From Cucumis sativus (taxonomy: Eukaryota; Streptophyta; Magnoliopsida; Cucurbitales; Cucurbitaceae): 64,000 nucleotides of DNA. The stretch is taken from assembly GCF_000004075.3 (NCBI RefSeq), contig NC_026657.2:18844501-18908500 (forward strand). The letters run 5' to 3'. A program made the position numbers and the translations under genes. The stretch's first letter is position 1. Each line of letters starts with the position of its first letter. The notes under the pieces are model-generated. The model saw only the letters and a program-made list of their open reading frames with translations. It had not been told where the DNA came from and searched no databases. Shown here one piece after another: positions 35,412 through 47,100 of the stretch.

Positions 35412-37891
35412 TTAACAAATATTTCCATCAAAATTTTGTTCACCTTCTTCATTTGTAGAATTGGTGAATATAATAAGTCTTGGTTTCACAATCAAAGGAC
35501 CTTCTGTGTTAATGTCAATAGACAACTTCCTCTTCATGCATGATGGAACACGACTATGAATCTTCTCGTCATTGTTTTCTTCATAAAGTGATTTTATCTT
35601 CAAAGTTTTCATCTCTTTTTCATGTTGATCGCTTGTCATCATTAGTCGACCAAAAACAAATGTTGAAGGTTGATCTTTCTTCGATGTGGAGATACTTAGC
35701 CTTTTGAAAGCTGAAGTTCGAGTGGAAGTAGACGTTGGACATTGATTTTCTTCTTCTTTCGTGGCCATACTCAATCTTTGATAGACTGAAGAACGAGTAG
35801 TTGAAGGCTTTATACGATCAAAGACAGAAGTCCTTTGCTTAATTTCATTTGAATTGTCGATTTCTTCAGAATATGCATAATTGTTGTCGACTTCTTCTAT
35901 ACTGACAGCATGACATTCAGTGATTTCTAATACTTCCTTGGGATGATCATCAAGGAAGCTTTCTTGGAAGGAATTCTGTTAAAGTTATCAACCGTCGAGG
36001 TCGAAGGAAGTTTCCGTCTTTTCCTTTGATAGACTTAGGCTTCCACATCTTCTTGTTTCTTTTCCCCTTCTTTTTATGGGAGATGCTTCCTTTTGCATGC
36101 TTTTGACGACTCATTTTGAATGAAATTTGGTTTTCTTCCTTTTCGACGAGTCATAACTATCCATTCTTCATCACCATCTTCAACAGGCTCTTCTTTGTTT
36201 TGGGAGTCTATCGTCACGATTCTTTGTTGGAATTCGACAACTATAGGTTCAAAAGTCCTAAACTGAATTAAGTTTTTTCTCTGATCATAAAGTTATGTTG
36301 ATGGTGGAACACTTGAGGTCATTTCGACCGCAACATGATTCGTCTCAGCTAATTTATCAATATTCAGTTCGATCTTCTTTTCACGAGCTAACTTTAGAAT
36401 CAACTCCTTCAACACAAAACATTTTCCAACAGGGTGACTAATGACCTTATGGTACTTACAGTATTTAGGATCATCTACTTTTTCTGCTTGTTCCGGTCGT
36501 TTGCATTCTGGTAGTTGAATAAGTTGCTTTCTCTAGTAGCTGCTCTAACATGTCTGCAACATCATAGTCAGGAATAGATAAACTTTTTTCTGTCTTTCTT
36601 TAAGAGTTGGACGTCGCTTTTTCTCGCTATCATGCTTTCCTTCAATTTTTGTTTCTTCTCTTTTAGAGAAGGATTTCAAAGGGGTTGCATGAACAACCAT
36701 AGACTCATTTATGACACTATTTGCAATCTTTTTAGTGACATTAATTTCATTCTTGTCACTCCTCATTTTTTAAACCAATAAATCTTTTGCTCCTCTGCAT
36801 GTGATACTTAGTTCCATATCATGGGCACAAGCCGCCAACTCTTCAAACGTGCGTGGTTTTATCCCCTGCAAAATATAGAGAAATTCCCAATGCATGCCTT
36901 GGGTGCACATCTCAACTACAGAAATTTTTGTGAGTATGTCTTTGTAATCCAAGCTTAGAGCTCTCCATTGGTTTATGTAGTCGATGACTGGATCTCCCTT
37001 CTGTTGTTTGGTGTTTGTCAACTCCATCATGCTGACGATACGTCAGATGCTGTAGAAGCAATTGAGAAAGTCCCCCTTAAGCTGCTCCCAACTATAAATG
37101 GATTCGTGTTCCAGGTCGATGTACCAATCGTAGGCATTTTCTTTCAAAGTTCGAACGAATTGTTTTACCAACAAACCTCCTCTCGTACGAACAATTTCAC
37201 ATGTTTCAATGAAGTGAGCAATGTGTTATCTTGGGTTACCCTTTCCATCAAACTGTTGGAACTTGGGTGGTTGGTATCTATTCAGCATTATGAGATTGTC
37301 AATCCTCTTCGTATATGGTTTGGAATACAAAGAGAGAGTTTGAGCAGGTCCACTATATTGCGTTTTGATGGAGTTTGCAATCATCTCCTACAACTGTTGA
37401 ACAAACAACTATGCAATTGAGGTCAAATTTTGTGGTTGACTTTCTTGCATAACTGCTTTCCCTTTGTCAGTATTTTTCATAGTATGTGTATAGCTTGATT
37501 TAGCAGCATGACGATGTTCGATGTGATTCTTGAGAGATGCAATCTCATTATCCTTTTCTTCAACGGCTTTCATAAGCATGTTGATCTTCTTTTCAAGCTC
37601 AGTCATTCTGTCTTCATTTGTCTCCATGCTAGTCACCATAACTGACATGATATTTGGATGAGGCATCTCCTCATTCGAGCGTTCACAAAAGGAAATTTGT
37701 TCATCAATCACAAGATTTTCTTTGATTATAATTCCACCTTTTGGTGGCTTGGACAGTTGTTCCCAAATGTTCTTTGCGACCTCAAAGGATGACATTTTCT
37801 CATATGATTGAGTCTCCCTTGAGCTGCTGCGAGTATTTGGCTACTTGTCGATGTCGCTTGGAGCTTTAGAAGTGTTGCCTTAGGATGTCAT
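35412..37891 (-). pseudogene. Gypsy gag polyprotein remnant
   Basis: Gag would start at the ATG 37889-37891, but codon 4 is a stop. Recognisable parts are FEVAKNIWEQLSKPPKGG (near 37780), a coiled coil with MTELEKKINMLMKAVEEKDN, DPVIDYINQWRALSLDYKD and MCTQGMHWEFLYILQGIKP (near 36900-36990), a basic segment RRPTLKERQKKVY near 36600, and RTSAFKRLS and SRVPSCMKRK in 35412-35774. The last part normally lies well downstream of gag, so an internal segment including the protease has been lost. Several stops and frame changes interrupt the reading frame. Confidence 0.82.
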
Positions 37892-38340
37892 GATTTCTTC
37901 ATAAGTTCTTCAAAAGAGAAAGAGATGAAATGTAGAGATTGTTCCACTAGGCGTGTCAAACTGTTTACACGAGATTTTGAAGAAATGTAATTCGTGGAAT
38001 TGAACTTTTTATATTGATTGATATAGCAGATACAATCTCTAGTATTTACTTTTTTAATGCTTTCTCTCGAATACACGTTAAAACTTAGAACTATTTTATC
38101 TTCGGTCTTCAGGATGTTGTAGTTGCAAGTCGGTTTGAACTTTGATCTTCTGAAATTCATGGAAAGTTTAATCTTCCAAGTCTTCAATATTTCAAAAGTT
38201 ATCGATCTTGAGGTTGATACGAACTTGCACATCTTGACAGCTTGTAGAAGTTTGAAACTTCAATTCTTCAAAGCTTTAATACTTCAGAGCTTCAATTCTT
38301 CCTTCAACCCAAGACCCCCTCAAATGAATGGCAAAGGTCT

Positions 38341-38349
38341 CTATTTATA
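38341..38349 (-). promoter_or_regulatory. TATA box of the gypsy LTR
   Basis: On the minus strand the sequence reads TATAAATAG within CTCTATAAATAGAG, about 510 bases into the LTR from its TGTAATACC start. It has the expected orientation for driving the gag remnant. Confidence 0.6.
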
Positions 38350-38863
38350 GAGAAATTTAATGGGTTTTAGGTAGGCTTGGGCCCATTTGCTTGGTGGGCT
38401 TGGACTTGGGTGCATTTTGCCTATTGGCTTTGGGCTTGGGCTTGGGTCCATTTAACTGTTGGACTTGGGCTTGGGCCCATTATCCTTGTTTTGTCCGACT
38501 TTTCATCTCGGGCTTGAACTGGGTTGAATGTGAGAAAACTTGTCTATCCAAATCCAATGAAATTATAATCATCACAATTTTGTTGTGATGACACAACGAA
38601 ATTTAATTGACTGAAATTTATTGCTCAATAAAGACTATCAATGATAGAATCCAAAATTTTGCTATAACTTGTAAATATTTTAATTTATTTTGCTATTTTT
38701 AAAAATGCCTCTATGATAAAACCAAACTTTTCAAATCTCAAAATCAATTAAATATTCTCCAAAAAATACTTAATTTCCACAATTTCAAACAAAAGTCACA
38801 AATAACACCCAAAATCCAACGTAATAACAATTAAAATTAATTTAGTAGCTTTGGGGTATTACA

Positions 38864-41040
38864 ATGTTGCTGAAAGGTTAAATAGAACCATAATGGATAG
38901 GGTTAGATGTCAAATGTCTAATGGTTTAAGTCCAGAAAAATTTTGGGCAGAAGTTGTTTCCTATACTATTCACACCCTTAATAGGTGTCCTCATCACTCT
39001 ACAAATTTTCTAACACCTGAAGAAAAATGGTCTAAGCATCCTCCTAATTTACAAAACCTTAGTATTTTTTGTTGTATAGGGTTTGTCCACCAAATTCAGA
39101 GGAAATTAAAACCTAGAGCTATAAAATATATGTTCCTAGGTTTTACAGAGTGAGTTAAAGAGCTTAGAATGTGGCATCCTATAGAAAAAAGGTGTATAAC
39201 TAGGAGAGATGTGGTTTTTAAGGAAAATACTATGTTTATGCTTGATAAAACTAATGAAACACTTGGTTCAAATTATAAGCCAAATGAGATTGACGTGGAG
39301 CACCCACCAAACAATGAATCAAATAAACTTCCTAGTACCATTGAGGAAGAAACAAAATTAAGGATCACTCTGTCACCTACTCCAGAAGAAGCTACTTCAG
39401 AAGAAGAAGATTTATCAAACTATTCTGTGGCTAGAGATAAACAAAGAAGGACTATTGTTCCTCATTCTAGACAGTGAAGTAGATTTTGTAAATTTTTCCC
39501 TAAATGATATGAATCATCTAAATGACGATGAACCAAAAATATTTGATGAGGCAATGAGTTGCCCTAATGCTAAACATTGGATAAATGTCATAAATGATGA
39601 AATGAAATCTCTCACTATCAATAATACATGGACGTTGGTAATGCTACCTAGAAATTGTAAGATCATATCTTGCAAATGGATTTATAAACTTAAAGAAAGA
39701 GTTCTCAATCTTCAACCTCCTAGATATAAAGCTAGCCATGTAGCCAAAGGCTTTACACAAAGGGAGGAAATTGACTACAATAAAATATTCTCATCGATTG
39801 TTAAACAAACCTCCATAAGAATGTCTTTTTCATTAGTTGTTCAAGAAGATTTAAAACTTGAACAACTTGATGTTAAAACAACATCCTTACATGGTGATTT
39901 GACTGAAGACATATACATGAATCAACCACAAGGATGCATTGAAAAAGGTAAAGAAGATCATGTATGCTATCTTAAAAAATCCATCTATGGTTTTAAACAA
40001 TCACCAAGGTGTTGGTACAGTTGTGCATTTATAAATTCAAATTCATATTCTTCTAAGGTTTACTTACTCTTGTATGTAGATCATATGCTACTTGCAGGTA
40101 AATCTAAAATTGATATTAAAAAGGTAAAGATAGCAAGGAAGAATTTGATATGAAGGAACTTGGAGAATCTAAGAGAATTCTAGGTATTGATATCACAAGA
40201 GAAAGAACAAAGAAGTTTCTAACAATTGACCAAAGTAACTATTGCTATAAGGTACTTAAAAGGTTTAATATGTTAGATGCTAAGCAAGTGGTAATTCCTC
40301 TTGCACAACACTTCCAATTATCAGCTGCTAACGGTCCAAACCCAGAAGATCCCAACCATGTTAAATACATGGCAAACATCTCCTACTCACAAGTGATAGG
40401 GAGTATAATGTACCTAATGATTTCTATCAGGTTTGATTTATCTTATTCTTCTAGTTTAATTAGCCGGTACATGGCTAACCCAGATAAAAGGCATTGAAAA
40501 GTAACCAAATGGGTCCTTAGGTACCTAAAGGGATCTATGAATGCTCAATTAATCTATAAAATATGTCATAAAGAGCTGTTTGAGCTTTATGGTTTTGTAG
40601 ATTCTGACTATGTAGGGGATTTGGACAAGAGAAGGTCACTAACATGATATTGTTTCCTAATTGGAGACAACCTACTAAGCTGGAAAGCTTCAGTACAACC
40701 TGTGGTGATCCTATCATCTACTAAATTTATATATAGCTCTTTTGGAAGCTATTTGGTTAGACTACTGAAGGACTTTGGCTTATCACAAAAATCTGTAAAA
40801 ATATACTATGATAACCAAATTACCATTCATTTGTCCAAGAACCAACAGTATCACAGTTAGAACTAAGCACATGGATATTAAATTCTACTTTATCATAGAA
40901 CAAATTGAAAAACAAGAAGTGGAAGTGCTCAAAATTCATACCAATGAAAATGCAGCTGATATGTTGACAAAGGTAGTCACTCAAACAAAGTTCCTCAAGT
41001 GTCTTCAAACAATCAGGTTCCTAGAATCCGAGAAGGAGTG
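38864..41040 (+). pseudogene. Copia pol remnant: integrase end, reverse transcriptase, RNase H
   Basis: Integrase resumes at VAERLNRTIMDRVRC and runs through FWAEVVSYTIHTLNRCP and KPRAIKYMFLGF. Reverse transcriptase follows in frame 39455-40150: NDEMKSLTINNTWTLV, CKWIYKLKE, LEQLDVKTTSLHGDL and YMNQPQGC. The catalytic YVDD box is YVDH at 40073-40084, and the segment just before it is shortened. RNase H pieces follow, and the end ADMLTKVVTQTKFLKCL is at about 40950-41005. Stops occur near 39151, 39475 and 40497, so no active enzyme can be made. Confidence 0.88.
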
Positions 41041-41104
41041 ACTGCATCAAAGCTTTAGGAGTCAAGATGTACACATATTGTCACGCTATATATATATATA
41101 TCTT

Positions 41105-41118
41105 TTAAGGTGGAGATT
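41105..41118 (+). other. Copia polypurine tract
   Basis: The sequence ttaaggtggagatt lies directly before the 3' LTR start TGTAGAAACC and is the expected plus-strand primer site. A TA microsatellite sits just upstream (about 41085-41101). Confidence 0.65.
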
Positions 41119-41586
41119 TGTAGAAACCTTAACAAATTAGTTATCCGTTTGTAAAATAAATATAGTTACAAATTAGTTAAAACATCTTGTTCTAACTTCT
41201 GATTTAACTAGAGTTTTAACTAGAGTCATAAGGAAGATTATAAATACTTTGTATCATTTTGAAATTACAATCATAGAACTAATTAAATAACATCTTGCTC
41301 CCAAGCACAGTGAACGTGTGTATTTGCCGAACCACTTTAAAATATTGTGTTGTTCATCTTCTCCTTCTTCCTCTCTTCATCTTCTCTCATCTCACCATCT
41401 TCTAAGATCAAAAGCCAAAAGAAGAACCCAAAGAAAAAAAAATAGAGAAAAGAAAGAAAGAAGAAGAAAGCTTGGAGAGCTTTATTTTAATCTTTTGTAA
41501 TCTACTTTACACTAAAAGAGAAAGAAAGGGAAAATTACTTGCAAATAAGTGTTTTATTTGTGTCCATACATGTGGCTGCCCCTTCA
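41119..41586 (+). repeat. Copia 3' LTR
   Basis: It starts TGTAGAAACC and ends CCCCTTCA, followed by the target duplication cccat (41587-41591). It parallels the 5' LTR at 21804-22285, including the block ctctcatctcaccatcttct, with scattered differences. This indicates a moderately old insertion. Confidence 0.88.
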
Positions 41587-41591
41587 CCCAT

Positions 41592-44113
41592 ATTATATTA
41601 TCATAGTGGAAGAAAGCTACTACATGCAATTAATTAATTAAAAGCAAAATATAGATGAAAACTATAATGACCACTTGATCATTATTCAAGCACTTAAACA
41701 CTGCATAGCGTCATAGATATTGGTTTCTCGTTTTGGTCAATTTTGTCCGTAATGAATTTGTTTTGAAAATTGGAATTTGACTAATAATTCGATTGTATTT
41801 AAGAAATATATATATATATGCAAATTATTGTAAGACATATAGAAAAAATAAGTTTAATTTTTAAAAACAAAAAATAAAAAAGTTACCAAACGAGAATTCG
41901 TAGCTACTAAAAGATTGTTTTTGTTTTTAAAATTAGACTAAAATTAATTCGACCATTGTATTTAACAAATGACAGTCATCCTAAGAAATGAGAAGGAAAT
42001 AGATACTTTGAACACAAAAACTACAAAATGGCTCTAAATTAAAAGTTTCTTTTTATACATTCAAATTTTAATTTAAAGAATTTTCCCTCTTGTTTGGGCA
42101 CCATGGCACTTGCTTTCTTCAACAACATGACTGTAAGAAAATTTTTCCCATTCTTTTGCTTTTTCATGTTGTTTAATTTCTCAATCCTTTTCATCTCTTT
42201 GCTATTGTTTTACTTTTAAGTTATTATTTATACATCGTTTATTTTGGTTTTACTATTTTCTTTCGGTTAATCTAATGATAAAAAATAGCAAATTTGACAA
42301 AATATTTACAACATATAATAAAATTTTAGATTATATCAATAATAGACACTAATAGACTCTAATATGTTTCTATTGTGACATTGACAAACATTGATAGAAG
42401 TTTATTAATTTCTACCATCGATAGAATTCGAAATTTTACTATAATTTATAAATATTTTAATTTATTTTAATATTTTTGAAAATGACCTTTTTAACTTGGA
42501 AGAGATGATTGTTTTAAACATTTACAAAAGCAATGCAAATGCAACCATTGCTTGAGTACAAATATTTTAGAATTTTTGTAAGACACCGCATTTCCATTTG
42601 TCATATCTTTCGAATTTTTCAACATGTAGGATGGAATTTTGTGTTGATGACAATAATGGACGATAGGAGTATTTTTAGTGAACACTTTCAAAAGGTTAGA
42701 GTATTAACTAATTTGTTTAAACTTATATCTTAAAAAGTATAAATGAGGTTTAAAAATTTATCAAAAATAGAACATTTGGCAAAATATTTGTCATTCATAA
42801 AAAAAATAAAATATAACTAATTTTGTTCTTTAGTGGTGGAAGTATATATAGTTTGTCAGATTTTTCCACTTGAAAATAACCATAAAATTGTGGCAAGACA
42901 AGATATCGTAGATATAGTAAGGATCTTAATTTCTAATACATTATTAAAAAAAAAAAAAATACCGATTGCTATGGCCATAATTCTTAGGAACAATAAATTT
43001 CTTTTTTTTTGTTTTTCGGTGTTGGAAACTTTGTGTTTGTCGTTGTTGTGGGTCCTTCATGGACGAGCTTATTAGCCCGTCTCTCTAGTTTAAATTCATT
43101 CTTCGAGTTAGCCTGCTTAAAAAGTTATTCACATGAGACTATTATCAAGCTGACAAAACTCTAATTTCTATTGAGGTATAGAGAAACCTTTAGTTTAGTT
43201 AAGCATAAAAATGATGAGGTCAGGGTGGTTATGACTTTCGAGGTTACAAGGTGTCACAGTTGAGTTCAACTTGATTTCTTTATTCAATTAGCATATATTC
43301 TTTGACTCGACTAGTCAACTCGAAACCCAATGCTCTAACCTTTTCTTTTAGGGATATCTGTTTTCAACATTCCAACTTCTCTTGGGCTTGAGCCTATGAT
43401 GAATTTCTGGCCTTGCTTGAGGCCGCAACACTCAACACATTTATTTTTATACAACTTTCCAATTAACAATGGTTAAACGTGTACATTTGTTATAGTGTAT
43501 AATGTCCAACAACCTAATAAACACGTAACTAATGTGGTATATATAATTAACACAAAATCAACTCTAACTAGTTAATAGTATCACAACAATTAATACCAAC
43601 CTTAGAGAAAAATTAAACGAATGGATAACAATACATATAATAGTCACACTAAATATATACTATTTGTAGTCCACACATCTTGTATTGTCGAAAGTCTTAG
43701 AATGTCAACGACAACATAAAGCCGGCCTCCCAATAATTTTTAGTACAATAGAACACATCCGTTGACTTTAGAAAGCCCCATATTTCAATCGTATTATTAA
43801 TTTAGTTTCCTAAACCTGAAAATTTAATTGGAATTCATCACCTAAGGTGTGAAAATGTGAATTAATACAAAACAAAAAGAAACGTGTCACATAGTCATAT
43901 GTTTCATGAAAATTAGGAAGATTAAATCTCCACCCTTCAACCTTACAGCTTCCAACACGTGTCATCACAGCCGTCCATTCTTTTGTGGGAAGCTTTTTTC
44001 AAAGTGTAGTTCACCAACTTCTCTACACTTAATTACACACACCATTATCATTATTCATTTATCCCATTTCTTTGAGAGAGACGTGCCTCTTTGAAGCTGC
44101 TTAAAGCCCATTA
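41592..44113. other. Intergenic region upstream of the receptor kinase
   Basis: AT-rich DNA without a supported gene. A dispersed repeat copy lies at about 42284-42480. The last 250 bases (about 43860-44113) are less AT-rich and contain acgtgtca/cacgtgtca motifs, ABRE/G-box-like sites near 43884 and 43956, and probably include the promoter and leader of the kinase. Confidence 0.45.
42284..42480. repeat. Dispersed AT-rich repeat (MITE-like)
   Basis: It begins aaatagcaaatttgacaaaatatttac and closes with a partly inverted counterpart, actataatttataaatatt. Short gatag/ctatc-type pairs lie between. It resembles the copies at 9.15, 38.65, 51.9 and 63.2 kb. Confidence 0.45.
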
Positions 44114-47100
44114 ATGGCTGAAGAATTATGCCCAATTCTTTCTTTTTCTTTTCTTTTCTTCTCTGCCCTTCTAATGGCTTCAGGTGCTAATTCTTTCTTT
44201 TTTATTTTGGGTTTTGCATGGTTTATCCAGGCTTGTATGGCCGGTCAAATTGGTATCAGATCGAGGTTGTTTGCTAGTGATCATAATCAAGTATGGCTTT
44301 CTGATAATCGTACATTTGCATTTGGATTTAGCCCATTAAGTAGTAGTGGTGATAATGTTAATGATCGATTTCTACTTGCTATTTGGTTTGCGGAGCTTCC
44401 AGGAGATCGCACTGTAATATGGTCAGCCAATAGGTTGGTTGTTACTAATATAGTTGAAGCATTGTTGTTTAGTTTATATTTGTGCGTTGTTTTCTTTGTT
44501 AACTTCTGTTTTTTTAAATCTTAGTTTACTATTTCATTTTGTATGGTGAAATAATTTCATACAGAAGGTAGAGTCTTGCATTTTTTGACTTAGTTTGCAA
44601 CATTATTCATCGGAAAAAGGCTTAGCTTTTAGAGAAAATTAAAGATTAATATCGACATCATACGCTTAAGTTTCAGCTTTTTCTTCTCTTTTTTTCTTTT
44701 TTTCCTTTTAGTACAAAAAAAGATGGAGTGAAATTTTTATAGTTGATACCATCGTGACAAAAATGGAAAAACAACTTTTCTTTTATACGATTATCGGAAT
44801 CATTCCATGTTACTAATAATATTATGTGATATTTTTATAATTTTTTATTAATTTATGTGACAACCAGTGTTTAAACTCAACTAACATCTGTGTATTTTGA
44901 AGAACAAAAGATCTATTGTTCAAATTATTCATCTCTATTTCGTACTAAAAAACTAATTGATGTATTTACTATGATACGAACTATAAATTTAGAGTTTTAA
45001 ATCTGTAAGTAATCTGTCTACAAACGACGAAGTTGACAAATAAATAAATAAATAATGATTATTTCAAAAATCTAAAAGTATAATTTATTAACATTTTTAA
45101 TAAATTAAATTAAACAGCCAAACCTATTCATATATATTTAGTTAAGAAAATGAATTAAGAATTGAAAATTTGAATAGTTATGCATGTAGGTGGAGTATTA
45201 AAAAGAAAAGTTTCCAAATCTATATTCATTAAAACCATTAACAAAATATCCTTTTCAAGATTGAGTAAAAAAATATTCACTGTTTGTTAGAACTTTGGAC
45301 TCATCTTGAAAACTTTATTCAACTCAATATATTACTTTTTCTAGAAAAAATAAGCTCAATTATACCTTCTTTTTTTTTTTCTTTATGGTAAAGAAAGTCC
45401 AAATAGTTTGTGGAAATAGGAATTTTCTTTTTGATAGTAACAAATTAGAAAGGGAAGATGAAAACTTTATTATTATTATTATTAAAATGTAATAAAATAG
45501 ATTTGAACTTAATTATTGTAGAATATTATTTTGGGAAGAGTAATCACAAAAATTCCACATTCTACACATTCTCCCAACTTGCTTAGATTGTTGATTTTGT
45601 TACTTGAATTTCATGCGAAGAACAGGGTTTGAGCCAAAATTATGAGCAATGGTTTTGAAAAAAGTGTTTTTCTAATTCCAAAATCTTTAAAAACTATGAA
45701 AAACGTTCATGGAAAGATGAATTCAGATGTCTGAACTTCATCAATGGAAGAACACATTGCCGTCAGCTTTTTGGGTATGAAACCTTTTCAAAAAGATCAA
45801 ATAAAATCTGCTATGTTCCAGTTCCTCTGTTCTTCATTTAAGCGATCATGTTTCATTTCTCTCTCAATCATTTACTTATAGAAACTCTCCAGTCTCCAAG
45901 AATGCGATTGTGGAGCTCGACGTCACCGGAAACCTCGTACTCACCGACGGTGCTGCCGCCTCCGTCGTCTGGTCTTCCAACACCTCTGGAGATGGAGCAG
46001 AGTATGCCGTCATGTCGGAATCCGGAAATTTTATCCTATTCAACGCTGAACGAAGCCCTGTTTGGCAAAGCTTTTCACACCCTTCTGATACCCTTCTCCC
46101 AAATCAACCTCTATCGGTCTCTTTAGAGCTAACAACGTCAAAATCCCCTTCCCATGGCGGATATTATACCCTAAAAATGCTCCAACAGCGCACCACTCTC
46201 AAACTTGCCTTGACGTTCAATTTGCCTGAAAGTTACGAGGGTTTGCCTGAATCTTACGCAAATTACTCGTACTGGTCCGCCCCTGAAATTTCCAATGTAA
46301 CAGGGGAAGTCATTGCTGTTTTAGATGAAGGTGGAAGCTTCGGTGTGGTGTATGGTGACTCCTCTAATGGCGCGGTTTATGTTTACAAGAACGATAACGA
46401 TAATGGGGGATTGTCAGCATCAACAAATCAGTCGATTCGTAATGTACGCACACAAGTTGTTCGACGATTGACCTTAGAGAGTAATGGGAACTTGCGTTTG
46501 TATCGCTGGGATGATGATGTCAATGGGTCTCGCCAATGGGTGCCAGAATGGGCGGCAGTTTCAAATCCTTGTGATATTGCTGGAATTTGTGGAAATGGGA
46601 TTTGTTATTTGGATAAAAGCAAGACGAATGCGTCTTGTTCTTGCTTACCGGGGACTTTCAAGGACAACGGCGGCAGCCAGTGCTTTGAAAATTCATCGTC
46701 GGTGGGGAAATGTGGCGGCCAAAATCATCAATCTTCCTCGACTCAGTTCAGGATTTCTCCTGTTCAGCAAACAAATTATTATTACTCTGAGTTCTCTGTG
46801 ATTGCAAATTACAGCGATATCAACACAGTAGCCAAATGTGGTGATGCTTGCTTAACTGATTGTGAGTGTGTTGCTTCTGTTTATGGGCTTGATGATGAGA
46901 AGCCTTACTGTTGGGTGTTGAGAAGCTTAGATTTTGGCGGATTTGAGGATGCTGGTTCGACTCTGTTTGTTAAGGTCAAGTCTAATGGCTCAATACCAGA
47001 AGCCAATGGGCCAGGAGGTGGAGGAGATTCTTCAGGAAGTGCTAAAGAAAAGGCTACGGTAATTCCTATTGTTCTGAGTATGGCTTTTCTGATTGGGCTG

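Larger units (their letters stand above)
35220..38863 (-). mobile_element. Ty3/gypsy retrotransposon, gag-only deletion derivative
   Basis: On the minus strand the element begins TGTAATACCCCAAAG at 38863, directly abutting copia integrase sequence. A leader or LTR region with a TATA box runs to about 37.9 kb, then gag to about 35.4 kb. Protease, reverse transcriptase and integrase are absent. The gag family matches one that is abundant in cucurbit genomes, to my knowledge. The left end and a 3' LTR could not be identified, so the left border is approximate. Confidence 0.75.
21804..41586 (+). mobile_element. Ty1/copia retrotransposon split by nested transposons
   Basis: Two related direct LTRs (21804-22285 and 41119-41586) bracket gag on the left and the end of pol on the right. 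They are flanked by the same 5-bp duplication, cccat, at 21799-21803 and 41587-41591, so both ends belong to one insertion. Copia sequence stops at 23204 after gag and resumes at 38864 inside the integrase. The 15.7 kb between is foreign: a CACTA element and a gypsy element. Protease and the integrase core are missing, so a deletion accompanied or followed the nesting. Stops and frame changes throughout show that the element is dead. Confidence 0.87.
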
